This document shows positions 43,645 to 51,950 of a DNA stretch of 64,000 nt, piece after piece. The notes under the pieces were generated by a model. That model had not been told where the DNA came from, ran no database searches, and was given only the letters and a program-made list of their open reading frames with translations. The position numbers and the translations under genes were made by a program. Source of the DNA: Burkholderiaceae bacterium 16 (GTDB lineage Bacteria > Pseudomonadota > Gammaproteobacteria > Burkholderiales > Burkholderiaceae); the NCBI GenBank assembly GCA_000955785.1, contig JYOD01000016.1:37058-101057 (forward strand), given 5' to 3'. How positions within the stretch are numbered: the first letter of the stretch is position 1; the number at the start of each line of letters is the position of its first letter.

Positions 43645-44295
43645 ATGGAACTGATCTACGTTGCGGACCCGATGTGCTCGTGGTGCTACGGCTTCGGCAA
43701 GGAATTGTCCGCGCTGGTGGCGCGTTTCCCGGATCTGCCGCTGGGCGTGGTGGTCGGGGGCCTGCGCGCGGGGGCCACGGACATCACGGACGATGCGGCA
43801 CGGAATGTGCGCCTGCAACACTGGGCCCGGGTCGAGCAAGCCAGCGGCATGCCGTTCAACCGCGAAGGCCTGCTGGCGCGCGAAGATTTCGTCTACGACA
43901 CGGAGCCGGTGTGCCGGGCGGTCGTCACCGCGCGCATCCTCGCCGGGCAGGACAACCTCCTCGCCGTATTCGATGCGCTGCAGCATGCGTTCTACATGGA
44001 TGCCCTGGATACGACCGATGGTGGCGTGCTGGCCGGCATCGCATCGCAAGCGCTGACGCGGCTCGGGTACGGCATCGATGCCGCTACGTTCGAGGCGGCA
44101 TGGCGCGCACCTGCGACCATCACCGAGACGCACGCGGACTTTGCCCTGGCACGTTCGTGGGGCGTCACCAGTTTCCCCACGCTGCTGTTGCGCGTTGGTA
44201 GCGAACTCCACGGCATCACGACCGGGTACGCTAGTGCCGGCATGATCGAGCACCGCCTGGCGTCCGTGCTGGAGCAAATGGCGGCGCGCGCCTGA
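43645..44295 (+). CDS. DsbA family (FrnE-like) thioredoxin-fold protein
   Basis: This 216-residue protein starts MELIYVADPMCSWCYGFGKEL, with a CSWC active site at residues 11-14 and no signal peptide. It is therefore a cytosolic member of the DsbA/FrnE/HCCA isomerase group rather than periplasmic DsbA. RILAGQDNLLAVFDALQHAFYMDALDTTDGGVLAGIA forms the inserted helical domain, and WGVTSFPTLLLRVG holds the cis-Pro loop. It may be an oxidoreductase for thiols or act on glutathione conjugates. Divergent from ppk. Confidence 0.85.
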   Translation: MELIYVADPMCSWCYGFGKELSALVARFPDLPLGVVVGGLRAGATDITDDAARNVRLQHWARVEQASGMPFNREGLLAREDFVYDTEPVCRAVVTARILAGQDNLLAVFDALQHAFYMDALDTTDGGVLAGIASQALTRLGYGIDAATFEAAWRAPATITETHADFALARSWGVTSFPTLLLRVGSELHGITTGYASAGMIEHRLASVLEQMAARA

Positions 44296-44662
44296 CGCAG
44301 GCCTGCCTGTCACCACCACGGTGACGCTTGGCTACGATGATCTATTGCCTGGGCGGCTGCTAATTCCCTTCGGCGCCATTCTCCACTGCCGGCGCCTGTT
44401 GCCTTGTCTATCCGGCCGCCAAGCGGAACGACCCCAAGAGCGGGCCAGTCTAGCTTGTTAGCGGGCAGGGTCCAGCAGGTTGGCCCGCGGTTCGCCGAAG
44501 TTGCCCAGCCCGGGCTCATTTCCTTCATCCGTTACCCAATACTGGTGGCAATGTCGGTTTGTGCTTTTTGGGTATCATTTTCGAGTGATTCTGGTGAAGC
44601 AGCGCCTCTGTTGGCATCTTGCATACGTACTATCACCTAATGCTGCGATGCGTCATTCCTTT

Positions 44663-44692
44663 TGCTATACTAGGGAAAACCCGATGAGGGTT
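44663..44692 (+). promoter_or_regulatory. Extended -10 promoter and leader hairpin of the 61-residue gene
   Basis: TTGCTATACT (TATACT at 44666-44671 with an upstream TG) is a strong extended -10. The leader then forms AACCC-GATGA-GGGTT (44678-44692) shortly before the AAGGA ribosome site. Confidence 0.5.
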
Positions 44693-44713
44693 ATCCCTGA
44701 AAGGAAGAAAGCC

Positions 44714-44899
44714 ATGAACTCGCAATCCGATATCAAGATGACCGACCAACTCGAACGCGAACTGATTGAACGCGAACTCGGTCCCCGCAGCCCGGCCTTT
44801 ATCGATGACGTGAAGAGCGCCATCGCCGCCGTGCAAGACGTGTTTGGCCGCCTGCAAAGCCAGGCTCGCAAGGCAAAGATCGTTTTCGCGAACGGCTGA
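44714..44899 (+). CDS. Conserved-looking 61-residue acidic/amphipathic protein
   Basis: The protein reads MNSQSDIKMTDQLERELIERELGPRSP, then FIDDVKSAIAAVQDVFGRLQSQARKAK. It is predicted all-helical and charged, without a membrane segment or signal peptide. AAGGA precedes the ATG and an extended -10 promoter lies 43 bases upstream, so it is probably expressed. I do not recognise a family. Confidence 0.65.
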   Translation: MNSQSDIKMTDQLERELIERELGPRSPAFIDDVKSAIAAVQDVFGRLQSQARKAKIVFANG

Positions 44900-45022
44900 T
44901 TGCCGAATTGCCAGAGCATCGACATCAAGAAGCGCGAATCAAGAGTAATTGCTGCTGTAGTGCACTGTAGTTAGCTATTGTTTGTTGTTGATGTGTGTAG
45001 TCTTGGTTTGACGGCTGTATCA

Positions 45023-45160
45023 CTGCCGCTCGCGCGGCGCCCCGGCGCGCGTTGAAAAGCGAGGGCAGGCACTACGTGAAACCGGCGTGGATGTTTCCAC
45101 GCGGCAAGCCCGGCCAACGCGTCGCTCCATGGAGCGCAACGCTTCTTGGCCGGTTTTTTT
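45023..45160 (+). ncRNA. Candidate structured small RNA ending in a terminator
   Basis: Three successive helices fit one transcript. The first is CTGCCGCTCG (45023-45032) with CGAGGGCAG (45060-45068). The second is GCGTGGA (45085-45091) with TCCACGC (45096-45102). The third is a strong terminator at 45110-45160. No open frame of note lies inside, and the upstream small gene ends 124 bases earlier. It could be a stand-alone regulatory RNA or a long 3' region of the 61-residue gene. I do not recognise a known RNA family. Confidence 0.4.
45110..45160 (+). terminator. Rho-independent terminator
   Basis: CCGGCCAA (45110-45117) pairs with TTGGCCGG (45146-45153), with further pairing inside (GCGTCGCTCC/GGAGCGCAACGC), followed by seven T residues. 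Confidence 0.85.
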
Positions 45161-45347
45161 ATTTGATACTCACCGGGCCGCGGTTAGCGCTCATCGGCTT
45201 CCACTTTCGGCTGCTGCCATCCGGGTAGACCAGTCTCTCCGTCTTGTGAGTTTGCCTAACAACGCTTGCCAGGCGTTTTCCTTTTGAAGCCGTGCGAGAT
45301 GGCGTTATCGTGGGGGCCCCTGTCTTCTGCGGCACTCCGCGCTCGCC

Positions 45348-46229
45348 ATGCTGTCGCCCCGCCTCGTCCTTTGCCTGCTGATCACCTATCTGGTCTGGGG
45401 CACGACCTATCTCGCAATCCGCTTCACGCTGGAGAGCTTCCCGCCGTTCCTGATGATGGGCTCGCGCTTTGTCTGCGCGGGCCTGCTGCTGGCGTTGTGG
45501 CTGCGGTATCGCGGTGCTGCGATGCCGACGCTGCGCCAGTTGCGCAATTGCGCCGTGCTGGCGGGTTTCCTGCTGGTCGGCGGCATGGGGCTGACTGCGG
45601 TGGCCGAGCAGACCATTTCCTCCGGAGCGACCACCGTGATGATCGGCGCGATGCCTATCTTTGGTTTGTTCTGGGGATTCTGCTTCGGCGGGCGGCCGCA
45701 CTGGTATGAGGGGCTGGCCATCGCGCTGGGCAGCCTGGGCATCCTGGTGCTGACCGGCGGCGCGGAATTCCGCGCGAGTGCCACCGGGGTTGTGGCATTG
45801 CTGACGGCCATTGCCAGCTGGTCGTTCGGCTCGCAGCTCGCCAGGCACCTGGACCTGCCACGCGGCGCGGTGGCGTTTGCCGCGGAGATGCTGTTGGGCG
45901 GGGCCATCCTGCTGGCGATTTCCGCTGCGCTCGGCGAACCCTGGCCGCGTACCGTCAGCAGCCAGGCGTGGTGGGCCTGGGTTTATCTGGTGGTGGCGGG
46001 ATCCCTGGTGGCGTTTTCCGCTTATATGTATCTGGTGGCGAACGTCTCGCCGACGATTTCCAGCAGCTATGTCTATGTCAACCCGCCGGTGGCCCTGGCT
46101 GTAGGCGCCTGGCTGGGCAGCGAGCAGATCGCGCCGCAGACCCTGGGTGCGGTGGCGCTGATCCTGGGGGCGCTTGCGGTGCTTAGCCTGGGTACCTGGC
46201 GCGGCGCGCGGGCGGTCGCGGCGACGTGA
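45348..46229 (+). CDS. EamA/DMT family transporter (YedA-like)
   Basis: This 293-residue inner-membrane protein has ten hydrophobic segments in two EamA repeats. It begins LVLCLLITYLVWGTTYLAIRFTLESFPPFLMMGSRFVCAGLLL, the characteristic YedA-like opening, with SSGATTVMIGAMPIFGLFWG and SSSYVYVNPPVALAVGAWLGSEQ in the two repeat ends. Probably an exporter of amino acids or other metabolites. The closest ATG gives the normal length. The gene converges with the downstream GntR gene. Confidence 0.9.
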   Translation: MLSPRLVLCLLITYLVWGTTYLAIRFTLESFPPFLMMGSRFVCAGLLLALWLRYRGAAMPTLRQLRNCAVLAGFLLVGGMGLTAVAEQTISSGATTVMIGAMPIFGLFWGFCFGGRPHWYEGLAIALGSLGILVLTGGAEFRASATGVVALLTAIASWSFGSQLARHLDLPRGAVAFAAEMLLGGAILLAISAALGEPWPRTVSSQAWWAWVYLVVAGSLVAFSAYMYLVANVSPTISSSYVYVNPPVALAVGAWLGSEQIAPQTLGAVALILGALAVLSLGTWRGARAVAAT

Positions 46230-46268
46230 CTTCCGGAGGCCGCCCGAGGCAACTGGCGGGGCGGCGGC

Positions 46269-46961
46269 TCAGGATTCGGATTGTTCTTCGATCCACATCG
46301 ACAGGCGTGCCTTGTAGGCCTGCTGGATATGCCGGCGCGTGATTTGCTCGGCGAGCGCTGCGTCGCGCTGTTCCAGGGCTTCCACCAGTGCGATGTGGTC
46401 ATCGTAGGAAACCTGCGCGCGTCCCGGCAGCGCCAGCGTGGTGCGGCCCAGCAGCGCCATCGACTCGTGCAGGGAGCGTAGCGTCTTGAGCAGGTAGCGG
46501 TTGTGCGCGCAACGGTGCAGGGTTTCGTGGAAGAGCCGGTTGTTGGCGGCGAGCTTGTCGGGCTGGTCGGCGATGGCGAGGTCGCGCTGGACGATATCGC
46601 GCAGCAGCGAGATTTCCACATCGGTGGCATGGCGCGCGGCGAGCGCGGCGGCGGTGCCTTCCAGCACCTCGCGCATGACATAGAGCTCGCTGACCATGCT
46701 GGCGTCGAGTCGCGTCACCATCATGCCGCGGTTGGGCTCGTTGACGACGAGGCCTTCGGACTCCAGGCGCGATAGCGCTTCGCGCACCGGCGTGCGCGAC
46801 AGTCCCAGCGTGGCCGCCAGCTCCACTTCGCGCAGGCGGGTGCCGGAGGGCAGTTGCCCAGCCTGGATGGCGTTGCGCAGGTGCTGGTAGGCCCGCTCGG
46901 CGCGGGGCAGGGAATCGTCGGGACCGGTGCCGGCAGCGCCGGCGAGATCTGCGGAAATCAT
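46269..46961 (-). CDS. GntR family (FCD domain) transcriptional regulator
   Basis: This 230-residue protein has the GntR HTH (AYQHLRNAIQAGQLPSGTRLREVELAATLGLSRTPVREALSRLESEGLV, residues about 24-73) and an FCD effector domain (VMREVLEGTAAALAARHAT; NRLFHETLHRCAHNRYLLKTLRSL; DDHIALVEALEQRDAALAEQ). It is isolated: no divergent catabolic gene lies within 200 bases, so its target is unclear. Confidence 0.9.
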   Translation of the reverse strand: MISADLAGAAGTGPDDSLPRAERAYQHLRNAIQAGQLPSGTRLREVELAATLGLSRTPVREALSRLESEGLVVNEPNRGMMVTRLDASMVSELYVMREVLEGTAAALAARHATDVEISLLRDIVQRDLAIADQPDKLAANNRLFHETLHRCAHNRYLLKTLRSLHESMALLGRTTLALPGRAQVSYDDHIALVEALEQRDAALAEQITRRHIQQAYKARLSMWIEEQSES

Positions 46962-47165
46962 GGGAGCGGTCGAAACCGTGGTCGTTATGTGTTGTTGTCG
47001 TAATGGCGCAAGGCGCGGCAGCCGGGGAGGGTGGACAGCCGGCTGCCTGGTTGCCGTGATGATACCCGCTCCACGCCCGGCAACATCATGCCAGCAGTAT
47101 GTCCGTCACCAGCCTGCTCAGAGCGGCAGGCATCGCCCGGCCATCGTGCGGGATGCCGTCAACGC

Positions 47166-48785
47166 TCAAGTGCCATGGCCAGTCGGCGAGTTGAACGGGT
47201 GGTACTGGTAAAGCCAGGTTTCCGACAGCGGCTTGCCGTCCAGGCGCAGGAACAGGCGCAGGTCGACCGGTTCCTTGCCTTCGGCGGTGAGATCGAACTG
47301 GGCACGCCAGTGCCCGGCGACGCCATTGGGCACTGCTTCGGTAAATATATAGGAAAAGGTGCCGCGCGAACTGCTCAGTACCGCTTCCGGCTTGGTGCCG
47401 TAGGGCAGTTTCTCCAGCGGCGCCCCCTTGAACTCCACCATGAACTTGCGCACGCCTTGCGGGCGTGCCTGTCCGGGCTGCCCGCCGTTGCCCAGCCGGG
47501 TAGCCACGCAACGCGCCAGCTGGCTGGGGTAGGGCTCGTCGGCCAGCCAGTGCAGCCGGTAGCGCAAGCGGAAGTTGCTGCCGGACTTGGCCGGCGCCTT
47601 GGGCACCCACATCGCGACGATGTTGTCGTGGATCTCGTCGTCGGTGGGAATCTCGATCAGTTGCACCGCGCCCGCGCCCCAGCCGTCGCGCGGCTCGACC
47701 CACAGGCTGGGCCGCCGCTCGTAATGGACGCCGTCCTGGTAGTGATCGAAGTTGCGATCGCGCTGCAGCAGGCCGAAGCCGCGCGGATTGTCATCGCCAA
47801 AGCTCGAAGCCATGGTGCGCGGCGGGTTGTTGAGCGGGCGCCAGATATGTTCGCCGGCCCCGTTCCAGATCGCCAGGCCGTCGGAATCGTGCACTTCAGG
47901 GCGCCAGTCCACGGCAGTGCCCTTGCTGGCTTCCGAGAACCAGCACATCGACGTCAGCGGCGTCAGGCCCAGGCGCGCCACATCCTTGCGCAGGAACAGC
48001 GCGCTATCGATATCCATCAGCACGCCTTTGCCGCGCTGCATGACGAAGCGGTACGCGCCGGCCACGCTGGGGCCATCGAGCAGGGCGTAGACCGTGACGC
48101 TGTCGCCATTGCCCGCGGGCGTCTCGAAATAGAAATGCGTGAAGTTCGGAAACTCCTCCGGCTTGCCAGTCTCGGCCACGTCGATGGCAATGCCGCGCGC
48201 GGACAGGCCGTACTGGTAGAGCTCGCCGATGGCGCGGAAATACGAGGCGCCAAGGAAGGCTACCCAGTCGTTCTTCTTCCAGTCGAGTTTCTTCTGGTCA
48301 GCCAGACGGCTTTCCTGGAAGCGGAAGCCGGCAAAGCCGCTGCCGCGCGCCAGCTTGCGCGCAGGGCTGTCGGCCGGCATGTCGAAATACGACTCGTCAT
48401 ACACGATCTCGCGCGCCGCCGGCGCGCCCTTGGCGCTGTCGATCACGTGCATGCGCACCGGCTGGCGGAAGAAGGTGCCCAGGTGGAAGAAGGTCACCGG
48501 GAACTGGCCGGGCCCGTCCGCGAACAGCGCGTCATCGGTCTTGAAGCGAATCTTGCCGTGTGCTTCGTAGTCGATCCTGGCGAGGATGTCGGCCGACGCC
48601 GTGGCGGGGGGCGCATAAGCCTGGCCTGCCAGGGTGTGGGCTCGCTCAATCAGGGTGTCGAAGCTGAAGGGGCGGGCGTCGCCCAGCTTGATCTTGCCGG
48701 CCGCCAGCACGGATGGTGTGATGCCGAGGGCCGCCAGGGCGGCGGAAGCGGTCGCGGAAACGAGCAGGGTGCGGCGATTCATCAT
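47166..48785 (-). CDS. opgD: Periplasmic glucan biosynthesis protein OpgD/MdoD, Tat-exported
   Basis: This 539-residue protein has a twin-arginine signal (MMNRRTLLVSATASAALAALG, cleavage near LAAG). The MdoG/MdoD family beta-sandwich follows: FSFDTLIERAHTLAGQAY, YRFVMQRGKGVLMDIDSALFLRKDVARLGLTPLTSMCWFSE, then EHIWRPLNNPPRTMASSFGDDNPRGFGLLQRDRNFDHYQDG in three stretches, and RRPSLWVEPRDGWGAGAVQLIEIPT. OpgD trims or shapes osmoregulated periplasmic glucans. The glucosyltransferase partner opgH is not in the window. ATG at 48785 is followed at once by a second ATG. Confidence 0.95.
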   Translation of the reverse strand: MMNRRTLLVSATASAALAALGITPSVLAAGKIKLGDARPFSFDTLIERAHTLAGQAYAPPATASADILARIDYEAHGKIRFKTDDALFADGPGQFPVTFFHLGTFFRQPVRMHVIDSAKGAPAAREIVYDESYFDMPADSPARKLARGSGFAGFRFQESRLADQKKLDWKKNDWVAFLGASYFRAIGELYQYGLSARGIAIDVAETGKPEEFPNFTHFYFETPAGNGDSVTVYALLDGPSVAGAYRFVMQRGKGVLMDIDSALFLRKDVARLGLTPLTSMCWFSEASKGTAVDWRPEVHDSDGLAIWNGAGEHIWRPLNNPPRTMASSFGDDNPRGFGLLQRDRNFDHYQDGVHYERRPSLWVEPRDGWGAGAVQLIEIPTDDEIHDNIVAMWVPKAPAKSGSNFRLRYRLHWLADEPYPSQLARCVATRLGNGGQPGQARPQGVRKFMVEFKGAPLEKLPYGTKPEAVLSSSRGTFSYIFTEAVPNGVAGHWRAQFDLTAEGKEPVDLRLFLRLDGKPLSETWLYQYHPFNSPTGHGT

Positions 48786-49006
48786 CGAGGGCAGGGGTCC
48801 TTGGCGCAACACGCCGGAATGGGCAGAACTCTAAATGACGCTGGGGGTGAAGGAAAGTTCGGAAAAGGGTGATTGAAAGTGCTGTAAATGGCGTTTTTTG
48901 GCTTAAACGGCCAACGAGATCCCGCGCAGTGTAGATGGCGGTGCCACACGTGTCCGGGGCGCCGCCCCGGCAAGATTGGGGTTGTACTCTTTTTCTGTGG
49001 GATATA

Positions 49007-49021
49007 GTATGTGATATATCA
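49007..49021 (+). promoter_or_regulatory. GntR-type operator copy A (upstream of the PanE-like gene)
   Basis: GTATGTGATATATCA, whose last ten bases are a perfect palindrome (TGATATATCA). It ends 35 bases before the start codon of the reductase. An identical copy stands, inverted, at 53460-53474, and near-copies at 50094 and 53260. Confidence 0.7.
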
Positions 49022-49056
49022 ATGGATGTACCCATAAAACCACTGGGAGACAACTG

Positions 49057-50031
49057 ATGAAAGTATGTATCTATGGTGCCGGCGCCATCGGCGGCTATAT
49101 CGGCGTTCAGCTTGCCCTGGCGGGCGCCGAAGTCAGCCTGGTCGCACGCGGCCCCCACCTCGCCGCGATGAAGGCCAACGGCCTGCGCCTGCTGAGCGAC
49201 GGCGAGGAGCGGGTGGCCAGGGTCAACTGCACTGACGACCCCGCCCAGCTGGGGCCGCAGGATTACGTCTTCATCACCTTGAAGGCGCATTCCGTGCCGG
49301 GCGTGGTGGACCTGATGCAGCCCTTGCTCGGGCCGAAGACGGCCATCGTGACTGGCGTGAACGGCATTCCCTACTGGTACTTCCATCAGCATGGCGGCCC
49401 GCTGGCCGGAACCACGCTGGAAAGCGTGGACCCGGGCGGGCGCCAGTGGCGCGGCCTGGGTCCCGAGCGTGCGATCGGCTGCGTGCTGTATCCCGCCGCG
49501 GAGATTGCCGAGCCCGGCGTCATTCGCCATGTCTACGGCAAGAAGTTCCCGCTCGGCGAGCCCGACGGCAGCAAGTCGGCGCGCGTCAGCCACCTGAGTG
49601 AAATGATGGTGGCCGCCGGGCTGGACGCGCCCATCCGCGACAATATCCGCGACGAGATCTGGCTCAAGCTGTGGGGCAACCTGTGCTTCAATCCGATCAG
49701 CGCGCTTACGCACGCCACGCTGGATATCATCACTTCCGATCCCGCCACCCGCGGGCTGTCGCGCGCGATGATGCTGGAAGCCCAGGCGATTGCCGAGCGC
49801 TTCGGTGTGCATTTCCGCGTCGATGTGGAGCGCCGCATCGACGGCGCCGGCGCGGTGGGCGCGCACAAGACTTCCATGCTGCAGGATCTGGAAGCGGGGC
49901 GCGCGATGGAGATCGACCCCTTGCTGACCGTGGTGCAGGAAATGGGGCGGCTGTTGCGGCAGCCCACGCCGATGGTGGACACGGTGCTGGGCCTGATCAA
50001 GCAGCGCGAAAGGATGGCGCAGGCGGCTTGA
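49057..50031 (+). CDS. Ketopantoate reductase-family oxidoreductase (PanE2-like; possibly oxalyl-CoA or glyoxylate reductase)
   Basis: This 324-residue enzyme has an N-terminal Rossmann nucleotide site GAGAIGG (residues 7-13), the conserved Lys of VFITLKAHS (K76), NGIPYW near residue 101 and the PanE active-site segment WLKLWGNLCFNPISALTHAT (K203, N207). A C-terminal helical domain carries HKTSMLQDLEAGRAMEIDPL, the usual PanE C-terminal signature. By family it would reduce a 2-oxo acid or a CoA thioester with NADPH. PanE2 of Methylobacterium is known as an oxalyl-CoA reductase in oxalate assimilation. The formyl-CoA transferase and OxlT neighbours and the shared operator favour such a role over pantothenate synthesis. 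Confidence 0.85.
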   Translation: MKVCIYGAGAIGGYIGVQLALAGAEVSLVARGPHLAAMKANGLRLLSDGEERVARVNCTDDPAQLGPQDYVFITLKAHSVPGVVDLMQPLLGPKTAIVTGVNGIPYWYFHQHGGPLAGTTLESVDPGGRQWRGLGPERAIGCVLYPAAEIAEPGVIRHVYGKKFPLGEPDGSKSARVSHLSEMMVAAGLDAPIRDNIRDEIWLKLWGNLCFNPISALTHATLDIITSDPATRGLSRAMMLEAQAIAERFGVHFRVDVERRIDGAGAVGAHKTSMLQDLEAGRAMEIDPLLTVVQEMGRLLRQPTPMVDTVLGLIKQRERMAQAA

Positions 50032-50093
50032 GCGGGATTGCCGGGCAGGCATTCCGGGAGGACATGGCCGCGCCGGCCCACTACGGCGGCGCA

Positions 50094-50108
50094 CCATGTG
50101 ATATACCA
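50094..50108 (+). promoter_or_regulatory. GntR-type operator copy B (upstream of the GntR gene)
   Basis: CCATGTGATATACCA matches 12 of 15 positions of copy A. It lies about 156 bases upstream of the regulator's start codon, compatible with autoregulation. Confidence 0.5.
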
Positions 50109-50264
50109 TATACGTAAAACCGCCGTCCCCGGCAGCCGATTTATGTCAATTGTGCATTTCGCCATGCATTCGACTCATGTGATGGCTGCTTTTGGTAAGC
50201 TAGGCGGCAAGCTGCCGGCCACTGCCCTGTGCGCCGAGGCGCTGGTATCAACAAGAGCCCATTC

Positions 50265-50984
50265 ATGTCTGTGCAAAGCCCATCCGCCGTTCAGCCAGCT
50301 GGACTGACCCTGTCCCTGCAACCCATCAATGCGGGCGCCAGCCTGCGCGACCAGGCGTACGCCATGCTGCGCCAGGCCATTGCCGACGCCGATATCTATC
50401 AGTCGACCGAGGAAATCCGGCTGGACGAGCGTGTCCTGAGCGAAGCGCTGGGCGTGAGCCGCACCCCCATCCGCGAAGCCATGACGCTCCTGGAGCAGGA
50501 GGGTTTCCTGCGCACGGTGCCGCGGCGCGGCATCTACATCATGCGCAAGACCAAGCGCGAGATCGTGGAAATGATCCAGGTGTGGGCGGCGCTGGAGAGC
50601 ATGGCCGCGCGCCTCGCCACCTTGCATGCCAGCGACGCGGAGATCGCGCAGTTGCGCCATATGTTCGACAGCTTCCGCGATGCGACCCCGGCTGAGCATA
50701 TCGAGGAGTACTCCGACGCGAATATCGCCTTTCACCAGGCGATCGTGCAGTTGTCGAAGTCGCAGATCATCATGGACTCGATCAAGAATATCTTTGTCCA
50801 TGTGCGCGCGATACGGAAGATGACGATCTCGCAGAGTGACCGTGCCTCGCGCTCCATCGTCGATCATTTGCGGATTATCGAGGCGCTGGAGAAGCGCGAT
50901 ACCGAGCTGGCGGAGAAGCTGGTGCGCCAGCATTCGCTGGACCTCGCCGACTATGTCGAAAAGCACTGCGATTTCCTCGATTGA
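50265..50984 (+). CDS. GntR family (FCD domain) regulator, probable regulator of the oxalate/formyl-CoA cluster
   Basis: This 239-residue protein has the GntR HTH (LRDQAYAMLRQAIADADIYQSTEEIRLDERVLSEALGVSRTPIREAMTLLEQEGFL, residues about 29-84) followed by an FCD ligand domain (QVWAALESMAARLATLHAS; DANIAFHQAIVQLSKSQIIMDSI; SRSIVDHLRIIEALEKRD). The first 28 residues are flexible. It is flanked by the reductase and CoA-ligase genes, and four related operator copies lie before the reductase, itself, the ligase pair and the TPP lyase. The likely ligand is an organic acid or CoA ester. Confidence 0.92.
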   Translation: MSVQSPSAVQPAGLTLSLQPINAGASLRDQAYAMLRQAIADADIYQSTEEIRLDERVLSEALGVSRTPIREAMTLLEQEGFLRTVPRRGIYIMRKTKREIVEMIQVWAALESMAARLATLHASDAEIAQLRHMFDSFRDATPAEHIEEYSDANIAFHQAIVQLSKSQIIMDSIKNIFVHVRAIRKMTISQSDRASRSIVDHLRIIEALEKRDTELAEKLVRQHSLDLADYVEKHCDFLD

Positions 50985-51064
50985 GCAGCAAGCGTCCTGG
51001 ACGCCATGGCAACAAGAAAAACGCCGGATATTGTCCGCCGTTTTTCATTGACAACGCCAACGTG

Positions 51065-51949
51065 CTACGCGCCCATCGCCGCCACCATGGTTTTGCCCAG
51101 TTCGGCCGGCGAACGCGCTACCCGGATGCCGGCGGCGCGCATGGCGTCGATCTTTGCCTCGGCGGTCCCCATGCCGCCGGAGATGATGGCTCCTGCATGC
51201 CCCATGCGCCGGCCCGGCGGGGCGGTGGTGCCGGCAATAAAGCCGACCACAGGTTTGGCCTGCCCGCCGCTGCGCGCATCGCGCAGGAACTGCGCGGCTT
51301 CTTCCTCGGCAGAGCCGCCGATCTCGCCGATCATGATGATACCTTCGGTGTCGTCGTCGGCCAGGAACATCTGCAGGCAATCGACAAAGTTGGTGCCGTT
51401 GACCGGATCGCCGCCGATGCCGATGCAGGTGCTCTGCCCGAGCCCGGCGGCCGTGGTTTGCGCCACCGCTTCATAAGTCAGCGTGCCGGAACGGGACACC
51501 ACGCCGATCTTGCCGGGGCGATGGATATGGCCCGGCATGATGCCGATCTTGCATTGTCCCGGCGTGATCACGCCCGGGCAATTTGGCCCGACCAGACGGC
51601 TGCCCGAACCGGATAGCGCGCGCTTGACCCGCACCATATCGATCACCGGGATGCCTTCGGTAATGCACACGATCAGGCCGATGCCCGCGTCCACGGCTTC
51701 CAGTATGGCGTCGGCAGCGAAGGGCGGGGGCACGTAGATGACCGAGGCGTCGGCGCCCGTGCGCTCCACCGCGGCGGCTACGGTGTCGAACACCGGGAGC
51801 CCGAGATGCGTCTCGCCGCCCTTGCCGGGGGTGACGCCGCCGACCATGCGCGTGCCGTAGGCCAGCGCCTGTTCAGAGTGGAAGGTACCTTGCGCGCCGG
51901 TGAAGCCCTGGCAGATTACCTTGGTGTCTTGATGGATCAGTACGGCCAT
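51065..51949 (-). CDS. ADP-forming CoA ligase alpha subunit (SucD/MtkB-like)
   Basis: This 294-residue protein has the CoA-binding Rossmann domain ([39 protein letters not shown]), [24 protein letters not shown], and the ligase domain with the phosphohistidine loop [17 protein letters not shown] (His251). These are the complete succinyl-CoA/malyl-CoA synthetase alpha features. It follows the beta gene by one base. Housekeeping SucCD is normally elsewhere with the TCA genes, so this pair is a dedicated copy, for succinate, malate, oxalate or another short dicarboxylate. Confidence 0.92.
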   Translation of the reverse strand: MAVLIHQDTKVICQGFTGAQGTFHSEQALAYGTRMVGGVTPGKGGETHLGLPVFDTVAAAVERTGADASVIYVPPPFAADAILEAVDAGIGLIVCITEGIPVIDMVRVKRALSGSGSRLVGPNCPGVITPGQCKIGIMPGHIHRPGKIGVVSRSGTLTYEAVAQTTAAGLGQSTCIGIGGDPVNGTNFVDCLQMFLADDDTEGIIMIGEIGGSAEEEAAQFLRDARSGGQAKPVVGFIAGTTAPPGRRMGHAGAIISGGMGTAEAKIDAMRAAGIRVARSPAELGKTMVAAMGA

Positions 51950-51950
51950 G

